Shown: piece after piece, positions 1-6,196 of the stretch
Layout: each line of letters begins with the position of its first letter
How positions within the stretch are numbered: position 1 is the stretch's first letter
Assembly: GCA_946479005.1 (NCBI GenBank)
Contig: CAMLEM010000046.1
Coordinates: forward strand, 1-9,280
Origin: an uncultured Chitinophagaceae bacterium
Lineage (GTDB): Bacteria; Bacteroidota; Bacteroidia; Chitinophagales; Chitinophagaceae
Length of the DNA stretch: 9,280 nucleotides
Direction: 5' to 3'
Notes under the pieces: model-generated
Seen by the model: only the letters and a program-made list of their open reading frames with translations
Told to the model about the DNA's origin: nothing
The model's database searches: none
Position numbers and translations under genes: made by a program

Positions 1-102
1 CGCAAAGAAGCCATTCAACGGCGGCTGGCTGTTTCTTTGCGATCGTTTCGCTTATTTGCGTCCTTTGCGTGAAATGTATTGGCTGTTCCAAATCCCAGAT
101 CC
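1..102. repeat. Intergenic inverted-repeat element, copy A (partial)
   Basis: This is the left-most and most diverged member of the repeat family seen again at 3555, 5349 and 8885, and it probably continues left of the window. CGCAAAGAA at 1-9 is the exact reverse complement of TTCTTTGCG at 33-41. The pairing extends through GCC/GGC with a 3-base bulge, giving a strong hairpin. Further CTTTGCG units lie at 63-69. The right end, 81-102, matches 9037-9058 of copy D at 21 of 22 positions, which ties the copies together. It reaches the stop codon of the minus-strand barrel gene (102-104), so the hairpin sits where that gene's transcript would end. It could act as a terminator or 3' stabiliser; that is inference. 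Confidence 0.7.
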
Positions 103-761
103 TACTGCACTTCATCATCATTACTCACTCCCTTCTTTTTGGAAACATTTTCTTTAAGCCTTCCAAAAGTATAGCTCAATGAGAATCCGACATTCCGGAA
201 CGGAACGGTATGTATGTTCTCCGTTAGAAAGAACTCATTTTCCGTTTTGAAATGCAGCTCCCTGTTCTTCTCCAGGAAATTCATAAAGCTGGCATTGAGC
301 GTAAGCTTTCCTTTGAACACCTTATAGATGAAATTGACACCGTAGAAATAATTCACGGGGAAGGTGCTGTTGGGCATACGCAGCGGAACGAAATAACCAC
401 CGTTCGATGTAATGGTGAACAACGGTGTTGCCTTGAAACTGAAATTACCATTCACGCCACCGAGAGGATGGGTTGTCCAGGGGGATTGTAATTTGTTACG
501 TATGCGGGCAAGGCGAGCATTGGCGTTCACAGCCACATTCCATTTTTTACCAAAGGGAAGATTGGAAACAAAGGCGATCACGTATTCACGGATCTGCCCG
601 GCATTGGCACTGGTGATGGATGTCACACCCGTGGAAGCATCGAAGCTGGGATGCTGGATGATGAGATCATCGGAATGATTATAACCCAGGTTGATGGAAA
701 CAAACTTACTTCCCTTGAAGATCTTGTTCGCCAAAGTGAAACTGTGAATGTGCTGGGGTCC
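102..761 (-). pseudogene. C-terminal fragment of an outer-membrane beta-barrel protein (OMP_b-brl_3 / TonB-receptor-like)
   Basis: The reading frame (stop TAG at 102-104) encodes about 219 residues of alternating beta-strand sequence with aromatic ends, such as KFVSINLGYNH, WNVAVNANARL and GKLTLNASFMNF. It ends in RNVGFSLSYTFGRLKE followed by a lysine-rich, acidic tail (SNDDEVQ). That ending is characteristic of Bacteroidota barrels of the OMP_b-brl_3 family, which are usually 750-950 residues with an N-terminal carboxypeptidase-regulatory-like domain and plug. Here the N-terminal two thirds or more is absent. The frame is open back to a TAG at 762-764, and there is no signal peptide. A TTG at 732-734 is the only plausible internal start, and family-like sequence (PQHIHSFTLANKIF) continues upstream of it, so it is not a true start. 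The upstream edge abuts the truncated kinase gene. The product, if made, would lack export signals. Family call is firm; substrate unknown. Confidence 0.82.
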
Positions 762-770
762 CTATCTTAT
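750..770. other. Head-to-head junction between two 5'-truncated genes
   Basis: Barrel-like sequence on the minus strand runs up to about 756-758 and is closed by a stop at 762-764. Kinase-like sequence on the plus strand begins at about 760-766 (YLIIERISETK) and is closed upstream by TGA at 745-747. Thus both genes lose their 5' ends within about 20 bases of each other, and no promoter or start region lies between them. A single deletion spanning a former divergent promoter would produce this, as would a chimeric contig. No long repeat is visible at the join. Confidence 0.65.
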
Positions 771-1296
771 CATCGAACGCATTTCAGAAACAAAGACCAA
801 GTTCGGCGCAGCCACCACCGACGCGATGCTGGCTACACTGGCTGACTACAATAAGCTAAAAGCAATCGATAGTGCCTCTACGCCCCATAAAGGCTGGATC
901 GCTTATGCTCCCGAAAAAATAGAGATGACCCGACTGGATTCACATACGGTGAAATTGAGCGCGCCTTTTTCAATCCTGGCGACTGACACACTGGAGCAGG
1001 GGTTTATGGAGGGATTTGTGAACAGCCGCAGTTCGCGATCTGTGGACTTCAGATCGTTTGACAGTATTTTTAAAAAAGCTCTCCGGTCGAGGAAGATCCA
1101 GGCTGAGTATGTACTGGATTCCATTCCCATCCCGCGCAGGAGATTTGAACGTCAGTTTATTCAAAATACCTGGGAGCAGAAGCGAAGAAAGGAATATGCT
1201 TTCGCCACCGGGCCGATGCGCATTCCTTACAGTTCAAACCTTATGCTCTTTGCGCAGGTAAAGAAAGATCCCGTTTTCATTAAGAATGATCTCTTT

Positions 1297-1299
1297 TAG
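1297..1299 (+). other. In-frame TAG within the kinase gene
   Basis: The frame on both sides is open for long distances (748-1296 and 1300-2061). The protein is continuous in sense across the stop: NDLF, stop, PLVSFALILL, which is the approach to the second membrane helix. No shift of frame occurs. A single base substitution, a sequencing error, or suppression of the amber codon would each fit; nothing in the window favours special recoding. Confidence 0.85.
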
Positions 1300-2060
1300 C
1301 CCCTGGTTTCTTTCGCACTGATCCTGCTAATCGGTAACGCCGCATTGATTTTTGTTTACAAAACCATCCGCAGGCAGAAAAGGATCAACGAATTGAAGAC
1401 GGAGTTCATCAACAATATGACCCACGAGATGAAGACACCGATCACCATCGCTTCCGCGGGACTGGACGCGCTGGAGCATCACGTGCCCTCCTCCGAGCGC
1501 ACGGATTTTTATTTGCAGACCAGCAAGAAGCAGTTGAACCTGCTCAACGATTTCGTAGAAAGGATCCTGGACGCCGCAGTAAGGGATGTTTCTGATTTCA
1601 CATTAAAAAAAGAAACCATAGATCTACAGGCTCTGTTTAGCGGGCTTATTCAAAGTCATTCCATTCTTAGGGGAAAGCCTGCCAACTTTCATTTGAAAAG
1701 CGATGGACCGGTGCATATCAACGGCGACCGGCTTCACCTGGAAACAGCCTTTCATAACATAATAGATAACGCTGTCAAATATTCCAACGGATCTGTGGAG
1801 ATTCATATTGATATTGTCGAAAACAATGGAGACTGCATCATCCGGATCCGTGACAATGGAAAGGGCATACCACCGCAATACATCAGGAATATCTTTGATA
1901 AGTTCTTCCGTGTACCCCAGGGCGATGCCCAGGACGTCAAGGGTTTTGGGTTGGGACTTTATTATGTCAATAGCATCATTAAAAAGCATTCGGGAACCAT
2001 TTCGGTGCAGTCGAAACCTCAGTCAGGAACTGAATTCATTATAACCCTGCCGAAAAACCT

Positions 2061-2747
2061 ATGATACCGATCCTGCTGATAGAAGACCAGGTGGAGCTTT
2101 GCCAGATATTGAAGGACACGCTGGCGCTTTATGGCTTTGATGTTACTTATGCGCATAATGGTGATGATGGATACCGGACCTTCAGGGAACTGGATCCAAG
2201 GCTGGTGATCATCGATATTATGATGCCCGGGAGTGATGGGTATGGTGCGGTGAAGAAGATCAGGGAAGTGAACAAGGAGGTGCCTGTTTTAATGCTAACG
2301 GCAAAGCCGCTAACTGAGGACCTGGTTAAAGCTTTTGACCTGGGTTGTAATGATTTTATCCGCAAACCCTTCGTGATGGAGGAACTGATCGCTAGGATCA
2401 GGTCTTTCGCCAGGGTTTCTGGAAATGGGTCCGGTATTTCGCATAAGATCTACCAGCTTGGCAGTTTTACTTTCAATGCTTCTACGCAGGAGTTGGCAAA
2501 CGAGACGAGCAGGTTCCAGCTTTCTTATAAGGAAGTGGAGCTGCTGAGAAGGCTTTGTGAGTCGAAATCAACGGTGGTTGACAGGCAGGCGTTGCTGGAG
2601 GAGTTATGGGGGAGTGATAATGTGTTCAATAATAAAACGATGAATGTTTATATCAACCGGCTGAGGAATTATTTGGAAAGTGATAAGAGTGTGGAGATAC
2701 TGACGATCAGGGGGTATGGGTATAAGTTGATAGAGCGGAATCGGTAA
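2061..2747 (+). CDS. OmpR/PhoB-family response regulator
   Basis: This 228-residue protein has an N-terminal receiver domain (about 1-115) and a C-terminal winged-helix DNA-binding domain (about 130-228). The receiver shows the acidic pair E8-D9, the phospho-acceptor D52 in VIIDIMMPG, T80 in LMLTAK and K102 in IRKPF, so the full phosphorylation site is present. The output domain has the OmpR-type pattern LSYKEVELLRRL, LLEELWG, NVYINRLRNYL and IRGYGYKL. The ATG overlaps the stop of the upstream kinase (ATGA), which fixes the start and implies translational coupling. The cognate kinase is broken, so the regulator may be unphosphorylated or driven by another kinase. It would act in the cytoplasm as a transcription factor; its targets are unknown. 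The lost divergent barrel gene is a reasonable candidate target, by inference only. Confidence 0.95.
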   Translation: MIPILLIEDQVELCQILKDTLALYGFDVTYAHNGDDGYRTFRELDPRLVIIDIMMPGSDGYGAVKKIREVNKEVPVLMLTAKPLTEDLVKAFDLGCNDFIRKPFVMEELIARIRSFARVSGNGSGISHKIYQLGSFTFNASTQELANETSRFQLSYKEVELLRRLCESKSTVVDRQALLEELWGSDNVFNNKTMNVYINRLRNYLESDKSVEILTIRGYGYKLIERNR

Positions 2748-2756
2748 ACAGCTGTT
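2747..2756. repeat. 10-bp palindrome AACAGCTGTT at the regulator stop codon
   Basis: The palindrome begins in the last base of the TAA stop (2745-2747). AACAGC and GCTGTT are exactly the outermost ends of the long inverted-repeat elements (AACAGCC...GGCTGTT in copy D). It may be a collapsed remnant or a target-like site of that family. A 10-bp palindrome can also occur by chance, so this is tentative. Confidence 0.35.
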
Positions 2757-2759
2757 AGC

Positions 2760-2767
2760 TATCTTTA
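2760..2767 (+). promoter_or_regulatory. Possible -7 box (TATCTTTA) for xth
   Basis: TATCTTTA matches the Bacteroidota -7 consensus TAnnTTTG at all but the last base. No TTTG -33 element is seen at the usual distance. It ends only 5 bases before the xth ATG, so a transcript starting here would have almost no leader. Read-through from the regulator gene is an equally good explanation for xth expression. Confidence 0.3.
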
Positions 2768-2772
2768 TCCAA

Positions 2773-3549
2773 ATGAAGATCGCAACTTACAATGTGAATG
2801 GTGTGAATGGCCGCCTGCCGGTATTGTTGCGATGGCTGAAAGAATCAGCCCCGGATGTGGCCTGCTTACAGGAGCTGAAGACCACTAATGAAAAATTTCC
2901 CATACAGGCGATCAATGATGCCTGTTATAATGCTATCTGGCACGGACAGAAATCCTGGAACGGGGTGGCCATCCTTGCAAAGAACGATCTGGATCTAAAA
3001 GAAGTGGGCAAGGGATTACCCGGTGATCCCGATGATCTGCAAAGCCGTTACGTGGAAGCCACAGTCGACGGTTTGCTGATCTGTAATCTCTACCTGCCCA
3101 ATGGTAACCCGGCACCCGGCCCCAAATTCGATTACAAGCTGGCCTGGTTCAAAAGGCTTTCAAAAAAAGCGAAATCTTTATTGAACTTAAACAAACCGGT
3201 GATCCTGCTGGGAGATTTTAACGTGATACCCACTGATTTTGATGCTTACAAGCCCGAACGCTGGGTGAAGGATGCGGTCTTTTTCCCTGAGTCGAAAGCC
3301 GCCTATGCGGCGCTTTTAAAGCAGGGGTGGACAGACTCCATCAGGTTTTTGCATCCCGATGAGAAAATGTTTACGTATTGGGATTATTTCCGGAATGCTT
3401 TCGTGAGGGATGCGGGGATCAGGATGGATCATATCCTGGTCAGTCCGCAGCTGAAAAAACGATTGCTATCGGGCGATGTTGACAGGCACGTGAGGGGCTG
3501 GGAAAAAACAAGTGATCATGCGCCGGTTTGGATCGAATTAAAGAAGTGA
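2773..3549 (+). CDS. xth: Exodeoxyribonuclease III (AP endonuclease, ExoIII/Xth type)
   Basis: The enzyme cleaves DNA 5' of abasic sites and removes 3' blocking groups or 3' nucleotides in base-excision repair in the cytoplasm. The 258-residue protein is a single endonuclease/exonuclease/phosphatase fold of normal length (the E. coli enzyme has 268). All signature residues can be placed: N7 in TYNVNG, metal-binding E34 in LQELK, Y107 in NLYLPNG, D148 and N150 in GDFNV, D219 in RMDHIL, and the catalytic D248-H249 pair in SDHAPV. The ATG at 2773 gives the canonical MKIATYNVNG start. It lies 25 bases after the regulator gene on the same strand, so it may be transcribed with it, but it is a housekeeping gene and probably unrelated in function. 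No defects are seen. Confidence 0.96.
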   Translation: MKIATYNVNGVNGRLPVLLRWLKESAPDVACLQELKTTNEKFPIQAINDACYNAIWHGQKSWNGVAILAKNDLDLKEVGKGLPGDPDDLQSRYVEATVDGLLICNLYLPNGNPAPGPKFDYKLAWFKRLSKKAKSLLNLNKPVILLGDFNVIPTDFDAYKPERWVKDAVFFPESKAAYAALLKQGWTDSIRFLHPDEKMFTYWDYFRNAFVRDAGIRMDHILVSPQLKKRLLSGDVDRHVRGWEKTSDHAPVWIELKK

Positions 3550-3554
3550 ATTTT

Positions 3555-3744
3555 AGCAGCCGCTTCCCTAATTGAAGACACACAGATCTGAATACCTTTA
3601 GTTCCCACTTCGAAATCGCTTTCGAACAAAAGGACCTGATCTGCGAGATCTTGTGTATTTAACCTGTGTATTCTGTGGGAAAAATCTGTGAAATCGCCCG
3701 ACGCCAAAGGCTTTGGCCGACGGCGTCTACGGGAAACAGCTTCT
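3555..3744. repeat. Intergenic inverted-repeat element, copy B, with an inserted hairpin
   Basis: The outer ends, 3555-3568 (AGCAGCCGCTTCCC) and 3731-3744 (GGGAAACAGCTTCT), are imperfect inverted repeats matching the ends of the other copies. The apex is a perfect hairpin, TTCGAAA at 3609-3615 and TTTCGAA at 3620-3626 with loop TCGC. Units of the CACAGA and TCTGTG or CTGCGAGATC type lie on either side. Near the right end, 3697-3730 looks like an extra segment. It is GC-rich with its own dyads (GCCAAAG 3703-3709 with CTTTGGC 3711-3717, and GACGCC 3700-3705 with GGCGTC 3722-3727) and a direct repeat CCGACG (3698, 3717). The element starts 5 bases after the xth stop and fills most of the gap to yjdM. 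Confidence 0.72.
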
Positions 3745-3759
3745 TAATAAGCAAGCCGT

Positions 3760-3767
3760 TATCTTTG
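3760..3767 (+). promoter_or_regulatory. -7 box (TATCTTTG) for yjdM
   Basis: TATCTTTG matches the Bacteroidota sigma-70 -7 consensus TAnnTTTG exactly and lies 22 bases upstream of the yjdM ATG. This would give a short, A-rich leader (AAAAGAGAAAAA) typical of the phylum. A -33 TTTG is not visible at the expected spacing. The box falls just outside the right end of repeat copy B. Confidence 0.45.
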
Positions 3768-3789
3768 CCCCTCCATCAAAAGAGAAAAA

Positions 3790-4125
3790 ATGAGCGAGTA
3801 TCCTCCCTGTCCCCAATGCAAATCAGCCTTTACTTATCAAATGGATGCCCTCCTGGTTTGCCCCGAGTGCGGCTATGAGTGGAACCCCGAAGAAAACAAA
3901 GCAGAAGAAGGATTTGTAGTGAAAGATGCCAATGGTAACATCCTTCAAAACGGCGACAGCGTGGTGACAATCAAAAATCTCCCGTTGCGTGGTTCTTCCC
4001 AGTCCATAAAAGCGGGCACCAAGGTTCGGAATATCCGCCTTGTTGACAGCGATCATAATATTGATTGCAAGATCGAGGGTTTTGGCGCGGTTGCGCTGAA
4101 ATCCGAGTTCGTGAAGAAGGCTTAG
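3790..4125 (+). CDS. yjdM: YjdM/PhnA-type zinc-ribbon protein
   Basis: The 111-residue protein closely follows E. coli YjdM (formerly PhnA) from end to end. An N-terminal zinc ribbon has CPQC and CPEC pairs (about residues 7-10 and 24-27). It is followed by GYEWNP and the PhnA C-terminal domain with [43 protein letters not shown] and the terminal KSEFVKKA. Length is normal. The four cysteines suggest one bound zinc ion. The biochemical role of the family is not settled: the old name 'alkylphosphonate uptake' reflects gene position in E. coli, not an established activity, and it should not be confused with phosphonoacetate hydrolase. It has its own likely promoter and stands alone between xth and nirK. 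A cytoplasmic location is expected because no signal peptide is present. Confidence 0.93.
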   Translation: MSEYPPCPQCKSAFTYQMDALLVCPECGYEWNPEENKAEEGFVVKDANGNILQNGDSVVTIKNLPLRGSSQSIKAGTKVRNIRLVDSDHNIDCKIEGFGAVALKSEFVKKA

Positions 4126-4229
4126 TTAACAACCTGCGGTTTAAAAACATTTTAATCTCCTATTTCCCGAATACGCAAATCTCCCTTCCGGATCATTCTC
4201 AACTTTGCCTTATACTAAAAGCTAGTCTT
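4126..4229 (+). promoter_or_regulatory. nirK upstream region with a weak -7-like box
   Basis: This 104-base gap holds the nirK leader. CAACTTTG at 4200-4207 differs from the -7 consensus TAnnTTTG only in the first base, and its CTTTGCC core is shared with the yjdM box at 3763-3769. I looked for an FNR/CRP-type dyad (TTGAT-N4-ATCAA) or a clear NsrR-like palindrome and see none. No terminator hairpin for yjdM is evident, and this is the one sizeable 3' gap without a copy of the long inverted repeat. Confidence 0.3.
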
Positions 4230-5336
4230 ATGGAAAAGTTACGCCACTCCATCCGGCAATTATCATTTATTACCTGTTTAGGCTTCCTTTTGTTCGTCAG
4301 CTCCTGCGGCACCAGGAATTCTTCAGTGGTTGATAAAGAATTCGAGGGCAATGGCGATGATCTTGAAAGAGTGAAACAGGAACTGGTAGCGCCGCCAATG
4401 TTACCAAATCACGAGCAGGTGGCGGAAGGTGGTCCGAAGATCATAGAGGTGACACTTTCAGCGATCGAGAAGAAGCTGGAGGTGGCTCCCGGGGATTCCA
4501 TCTGGGCTTTGACCTTCAACGGTTCGGTACCGGGGCCCATCATTGTTGTTCACCAGGATGATTTTGTGGAGCTCACGTTAAAGAACCCTGCTTCGAATAA
4601 GATGCAGCATAACATAGATTTTCACGCTGCTACAGGAGAGATGGGAGGTGGGGATATCTCGCTTGTGAATCCTGGTGAGGAAGCCACCTTCCGGTTCCGC
4701 GCAAGCAGGCCCGGTGTATTTGTATATCACTGTGCGCCGGGCGGAATGATGGTCCCCATTCACGTGACTTCTGGAATGAACGGCGTGATCCTGGTCCTGC
4801 CCAGGGAAGGATTGAAGGATGAGAATGGGAACCAAGTCAGCTACGACCGGGCGTATTACGTAGTGGAGCAGGATTACTACCTGCCCAAGGATGAGAACGG
4901 TAAAGTGAAGAATTTTGCCACCGTGATGGAAAGCGTGGCAGGGATCGGGGATGCCATCAAAACCCTGGTGCCTACTCATCTTGTGTTCAATGGCACACAG
5001 GGATCCCTGCTCGGGAAGAAAGCAATGACCGCGAATGTTGGTGAAACGGTTCTCTTTATAAGCGCCAATGCCAACCGCGACACGAGAATACACCTCATCG
5101 GGGGGCACGCCGATCTTTACTGGCCGGGTGGAAAATTCAACAACCGACCTTATACCGATCTCGAGACCTGGGGCATTCCAGGTGGCTCCGCCGGCGCGGC
5201 CCTTTATAAATTCCGGGTGCCTGGAATGTATGTTTATCTTAACCACAATCTCGTTGAAGCTTTCGTGCTGGGCGCCATCGCTCAGGTGAAGGTGGAAGGG
5301 GAGAGGGATGAAAGCCTGATGAAGAAATTGAGGTGA
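4230..5336 (+). CDS. nirK: Copper-containing nitrite reductase, predicted lipoprotein
   Basis: The enzyme reduces nitrite to nitric oxide, the defining step of denitrification. The 368-residue protein has two cupredoxin domains. Type 1 copper ligands are H127, C168, H178 and M183. Type 2 ligands are H132 and H167 with H339 from domain 2 (NHNLVEAF). The catalytic Asp-His pair corresponds to D130 (HNIDFH) and H288 (HLIGGH), with I290 also conserved. The loop CAPGGMMVPIH has one residue more than the CAPPGMVPWH of classic class I enzymes. The N-terminus (positive region, hydrophobic stretch, then LLFVSSC with C26) is a lipoprotein signal, so the enzyme is probably lipid-anchored in the periplasm or outer membrane. 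ATG 4230 is chosen because it yields this signal; the open frame extends further upstream over yjdM without merit. No nirV, nor, nos or electron-donor gene is adjacent. Confidence 0.95.
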   Translation: MEKLRHSIRQLSFITCLGFLLFVSSCGTRNSSVVDKEFEGNGDDLERVKQELVAPPMLPNHEQVAEGGPKIIEVTLSAIEKKLEVAPGDSIWALTFNGSVPGPIIVVHQDDFVELTLKNPASNKMQHNIDFHAATGEMGGGDISLVNPGEEATFRFRASRPGVFVYHCAPGGMMVPIHVTSGMNGVILVLPREGLKDENGNQVSYDRAYYVVEQDYYLPKDENGKVKNFATVMESVAGIGDAIKTLVPTHLVFNGTQGSLLGKKAMTANVGETVLFISANANRDTRIHLIGGHADLYWPGGKFNNRPYTDLETWGIPGGSAGAALYKFRVPGMYVYLNHNLVEAFVLGAIAQVKVEGERDESLMKKLR

Positions 5337-5348
5337 TTTGGGAATTGA

Positions 5349-5476
5349 AACAGTCGTTTCCCACAGATGTCACAGAGTCGAAGCTTCGAAATCATTCATC
5401 GTATTTCGAACAACGCGTATTAGATCTGTGAAATCTGTGTGTATTTGATCTGCGCAATCTGTGGGAAACGGCTGTT
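5349..5476. repeat. Intergenic inverted-repeat element, copy C
   Basis: Outer ends 5349-5368 (AACAGTCGTTTCCCACAGAT) and 5457-5476 (ATCTGTGGGAAACGGCTGTT) are inverted repeats matching at 19 of 20 positions. The single difference would be a G-U pair in RNA. Inside, 5362-5376 is complementary to 5425-5439 at 14 of 15 positions, offering an alternative pairing. The apex is TTCGAAAT at 5385-5392 with ATTTCGAA at 5403-5410, a perfect 8-base stem with a 10-base loop. The right arm is longer than the left, with an extra TGCGC-containing unit. It begins 12 bases after the nirK stop and could terminate or protect that transcript. Confidence 0.8.
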
Positions 5477-5502
5477 GGCTGATTTAAATCGCAGATCCCA
5501 AT

Positions 5503-5514
5503 CCCGATATCGGG
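5503..5514. repeat. Perfect palindrome CCCGATATCGGG
   Basis: A 12-base perfect palindrome lies in the AATCCC-rich tail to the right of repeat copy C. It has no T-run after it, so it is not a typical intrinsic terminator. Between here and 5588 I see only a possible promoter. Confidence 0.5.
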
Positions 5515-5549
5515 GTAGGCCCACCATAGAGAAATGTTCAACTAAAGCT

Positions 5550-5557
5550 TACCTTTA
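5550..5557 (+). promoter_or_regulatory. Possible -7 box (TACCTTTA) for the secreted-protein operon
   Basis: TACCTTTA matches TAnnTTTG except at the last base and lies 30 bases before the first ATG of the three-gene cluster. No matching -33 element is seen. It is the best promoter candidate between the nirK repeat and the operon. Confidence 0.3.
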
Positions 5558-5587
5558 CGGCCCATTTATATAAACATTTTTCCACTT

Positions 5588-6181
5588 ATGAGAACAGCCC
5601 TTCTTGCCATCGTATGCCTGCTTTCACTACCCCTTCTCTCCCAGGACTGGAGTGGCAACCTTTACAAAATGTACGAGATCCATCCCGGTTACATTATCGG
5701 GTTGAAGAACGATACTACGCACGGCTTCATTATGTTAAATAACCGGGTAGAGAACCAGAAAAGCGTGGCTTTTTACACAGATGGAACCGACTCTAAAACG
5801 AGAAAGGTCTATAACCCCAACCAGTTGAAAGGTTACCTGGTGGGTGATAAAGCTTACAGGAGTATCAACTATAGCGGCGGGCTTTCCTCGAAGAAACAGG
5901 AATTCGTACTGGAAGTGAAGCCCGGTCGCCTGGCTCAAATGGTTTATTATCTCTCCAATAGCGACGCGGAAAGCGAACAACAGATGGTTTGGTACCGCGA
6001 AGACGAAGATCCTCTCCAGCATAAGGAGCTTGTTCTCGGTTTCGCCAAAAAGATGAGCCGGCTTGTTAGCGATTATCCTGAACTCGCGAAGAAGATTGAA
6101 GATAAGGAGGAAGGCTACCGCATAGGGAAGGTCTTTAAAATCGTGGACGAGTACAATCAATGGTGGGCCAGCAAGGGCTGA
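5588..6181 (+). CDS. Secreted protein of unknown function (first gene of cluster)
   Basis: The 197-residue product begins with a clear signal peptide (MRTALLAIVCLLSLPLLSQ, cleavage near 18-19), so it is exported to the periplasm or beyond. The mature part has a pattern I associate with a loose group of Bacteroidota secreted hypotheticals: GYIIGLKNDTTHGFIML near residues 35-52, VYNPNQLKGYLVGDKAYRSI near 75-95, and a helical C-terminus with SDYPELAKKIEDKEEGY and IVDEYNQWW. There is no catalytic motif, no membrane segment beyond the signal, and no cysteine in the mature region. The next gene starts 15 bases downstream on the same strand, indicating an operon. No function is assigned; a structural or binding role at the envelope is only a guess. 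Confidence 0.85.
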   Translation: MRTALLAIVCLLSLPLLSQDWSGNLYKMYEIHPGYIIGLKNDTTHGFIMLNNRVENQKSVAFYTDGTDSKTRKVYNPNQLKGYLVGDKAYRSINYSGGLSSKKQEFVLEVKPGRLAQMVYYLSNSDAESEQQMVWYREDEDPLQHKELVLGFAKKMSRLVSDYPELAKKIEDKEEGYRIGKVFKIVDEYNQWWASKG

Positions 6182-6196
6182 TAAATCCTCACGCTT

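Larger units (their letters stand above)
748..2064 (+). pseudogene. Sensor histidine kinase, 5'-truncated and interrupted by an in-frame TAG
   Basis: One frame runs from 748 to the TGA at 2062-2064, broken only by TAG at 1297-1299. The part before the stop (183 codons) resembles a periplasmic sensor region but lacks the first membrane helix. After the stop, 1300-1368 encodes a hydrophobic helix (PLVSFALILLIGNAALIFVY). Then follow HisKA with NNMTHEMKTPI (phospho-accepting His codon 1423-1425) and a complete HATPase_c domain: N box HNIIDNAVKYSN, G1 DNGKGI, F box FDKFFRVP, G2 GFGLGLYYV. The domain order TM-sensor-TM-HisKA-HATPase is normal for Bacteroidota kinases of about 420-470 residues. The stop lies just before TM2 where a Trp is plausible (TGG to TAG), though that is a guess. 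A downstream TTG at 1345 or ATG at 1418 could in principle give a kinase core without its sensor. It overlaps the regulator gene by ATGA. Family certain; loss of function likely. Confidence 0.85.

Noticed and set aside
4065..4229. Upstream extension of the nirK frame overlapping yjdM
   Set aside because: It would bury the lipoprotein signal peptide inside the protein and overlaps a well-supported gene; ATG 4230 gives the expected N-terminus.
4126..4229. FNR- or NsrR-type operator upstream of nirK
   Set aside because: No convincing dyad of either type was found on reading the gap.
4578..5246. Long minus-strand open frame (222 codons) inside nirK
   Set aside because: It is the antisense shadow of a strongly supported gene and shows no domain or signal.
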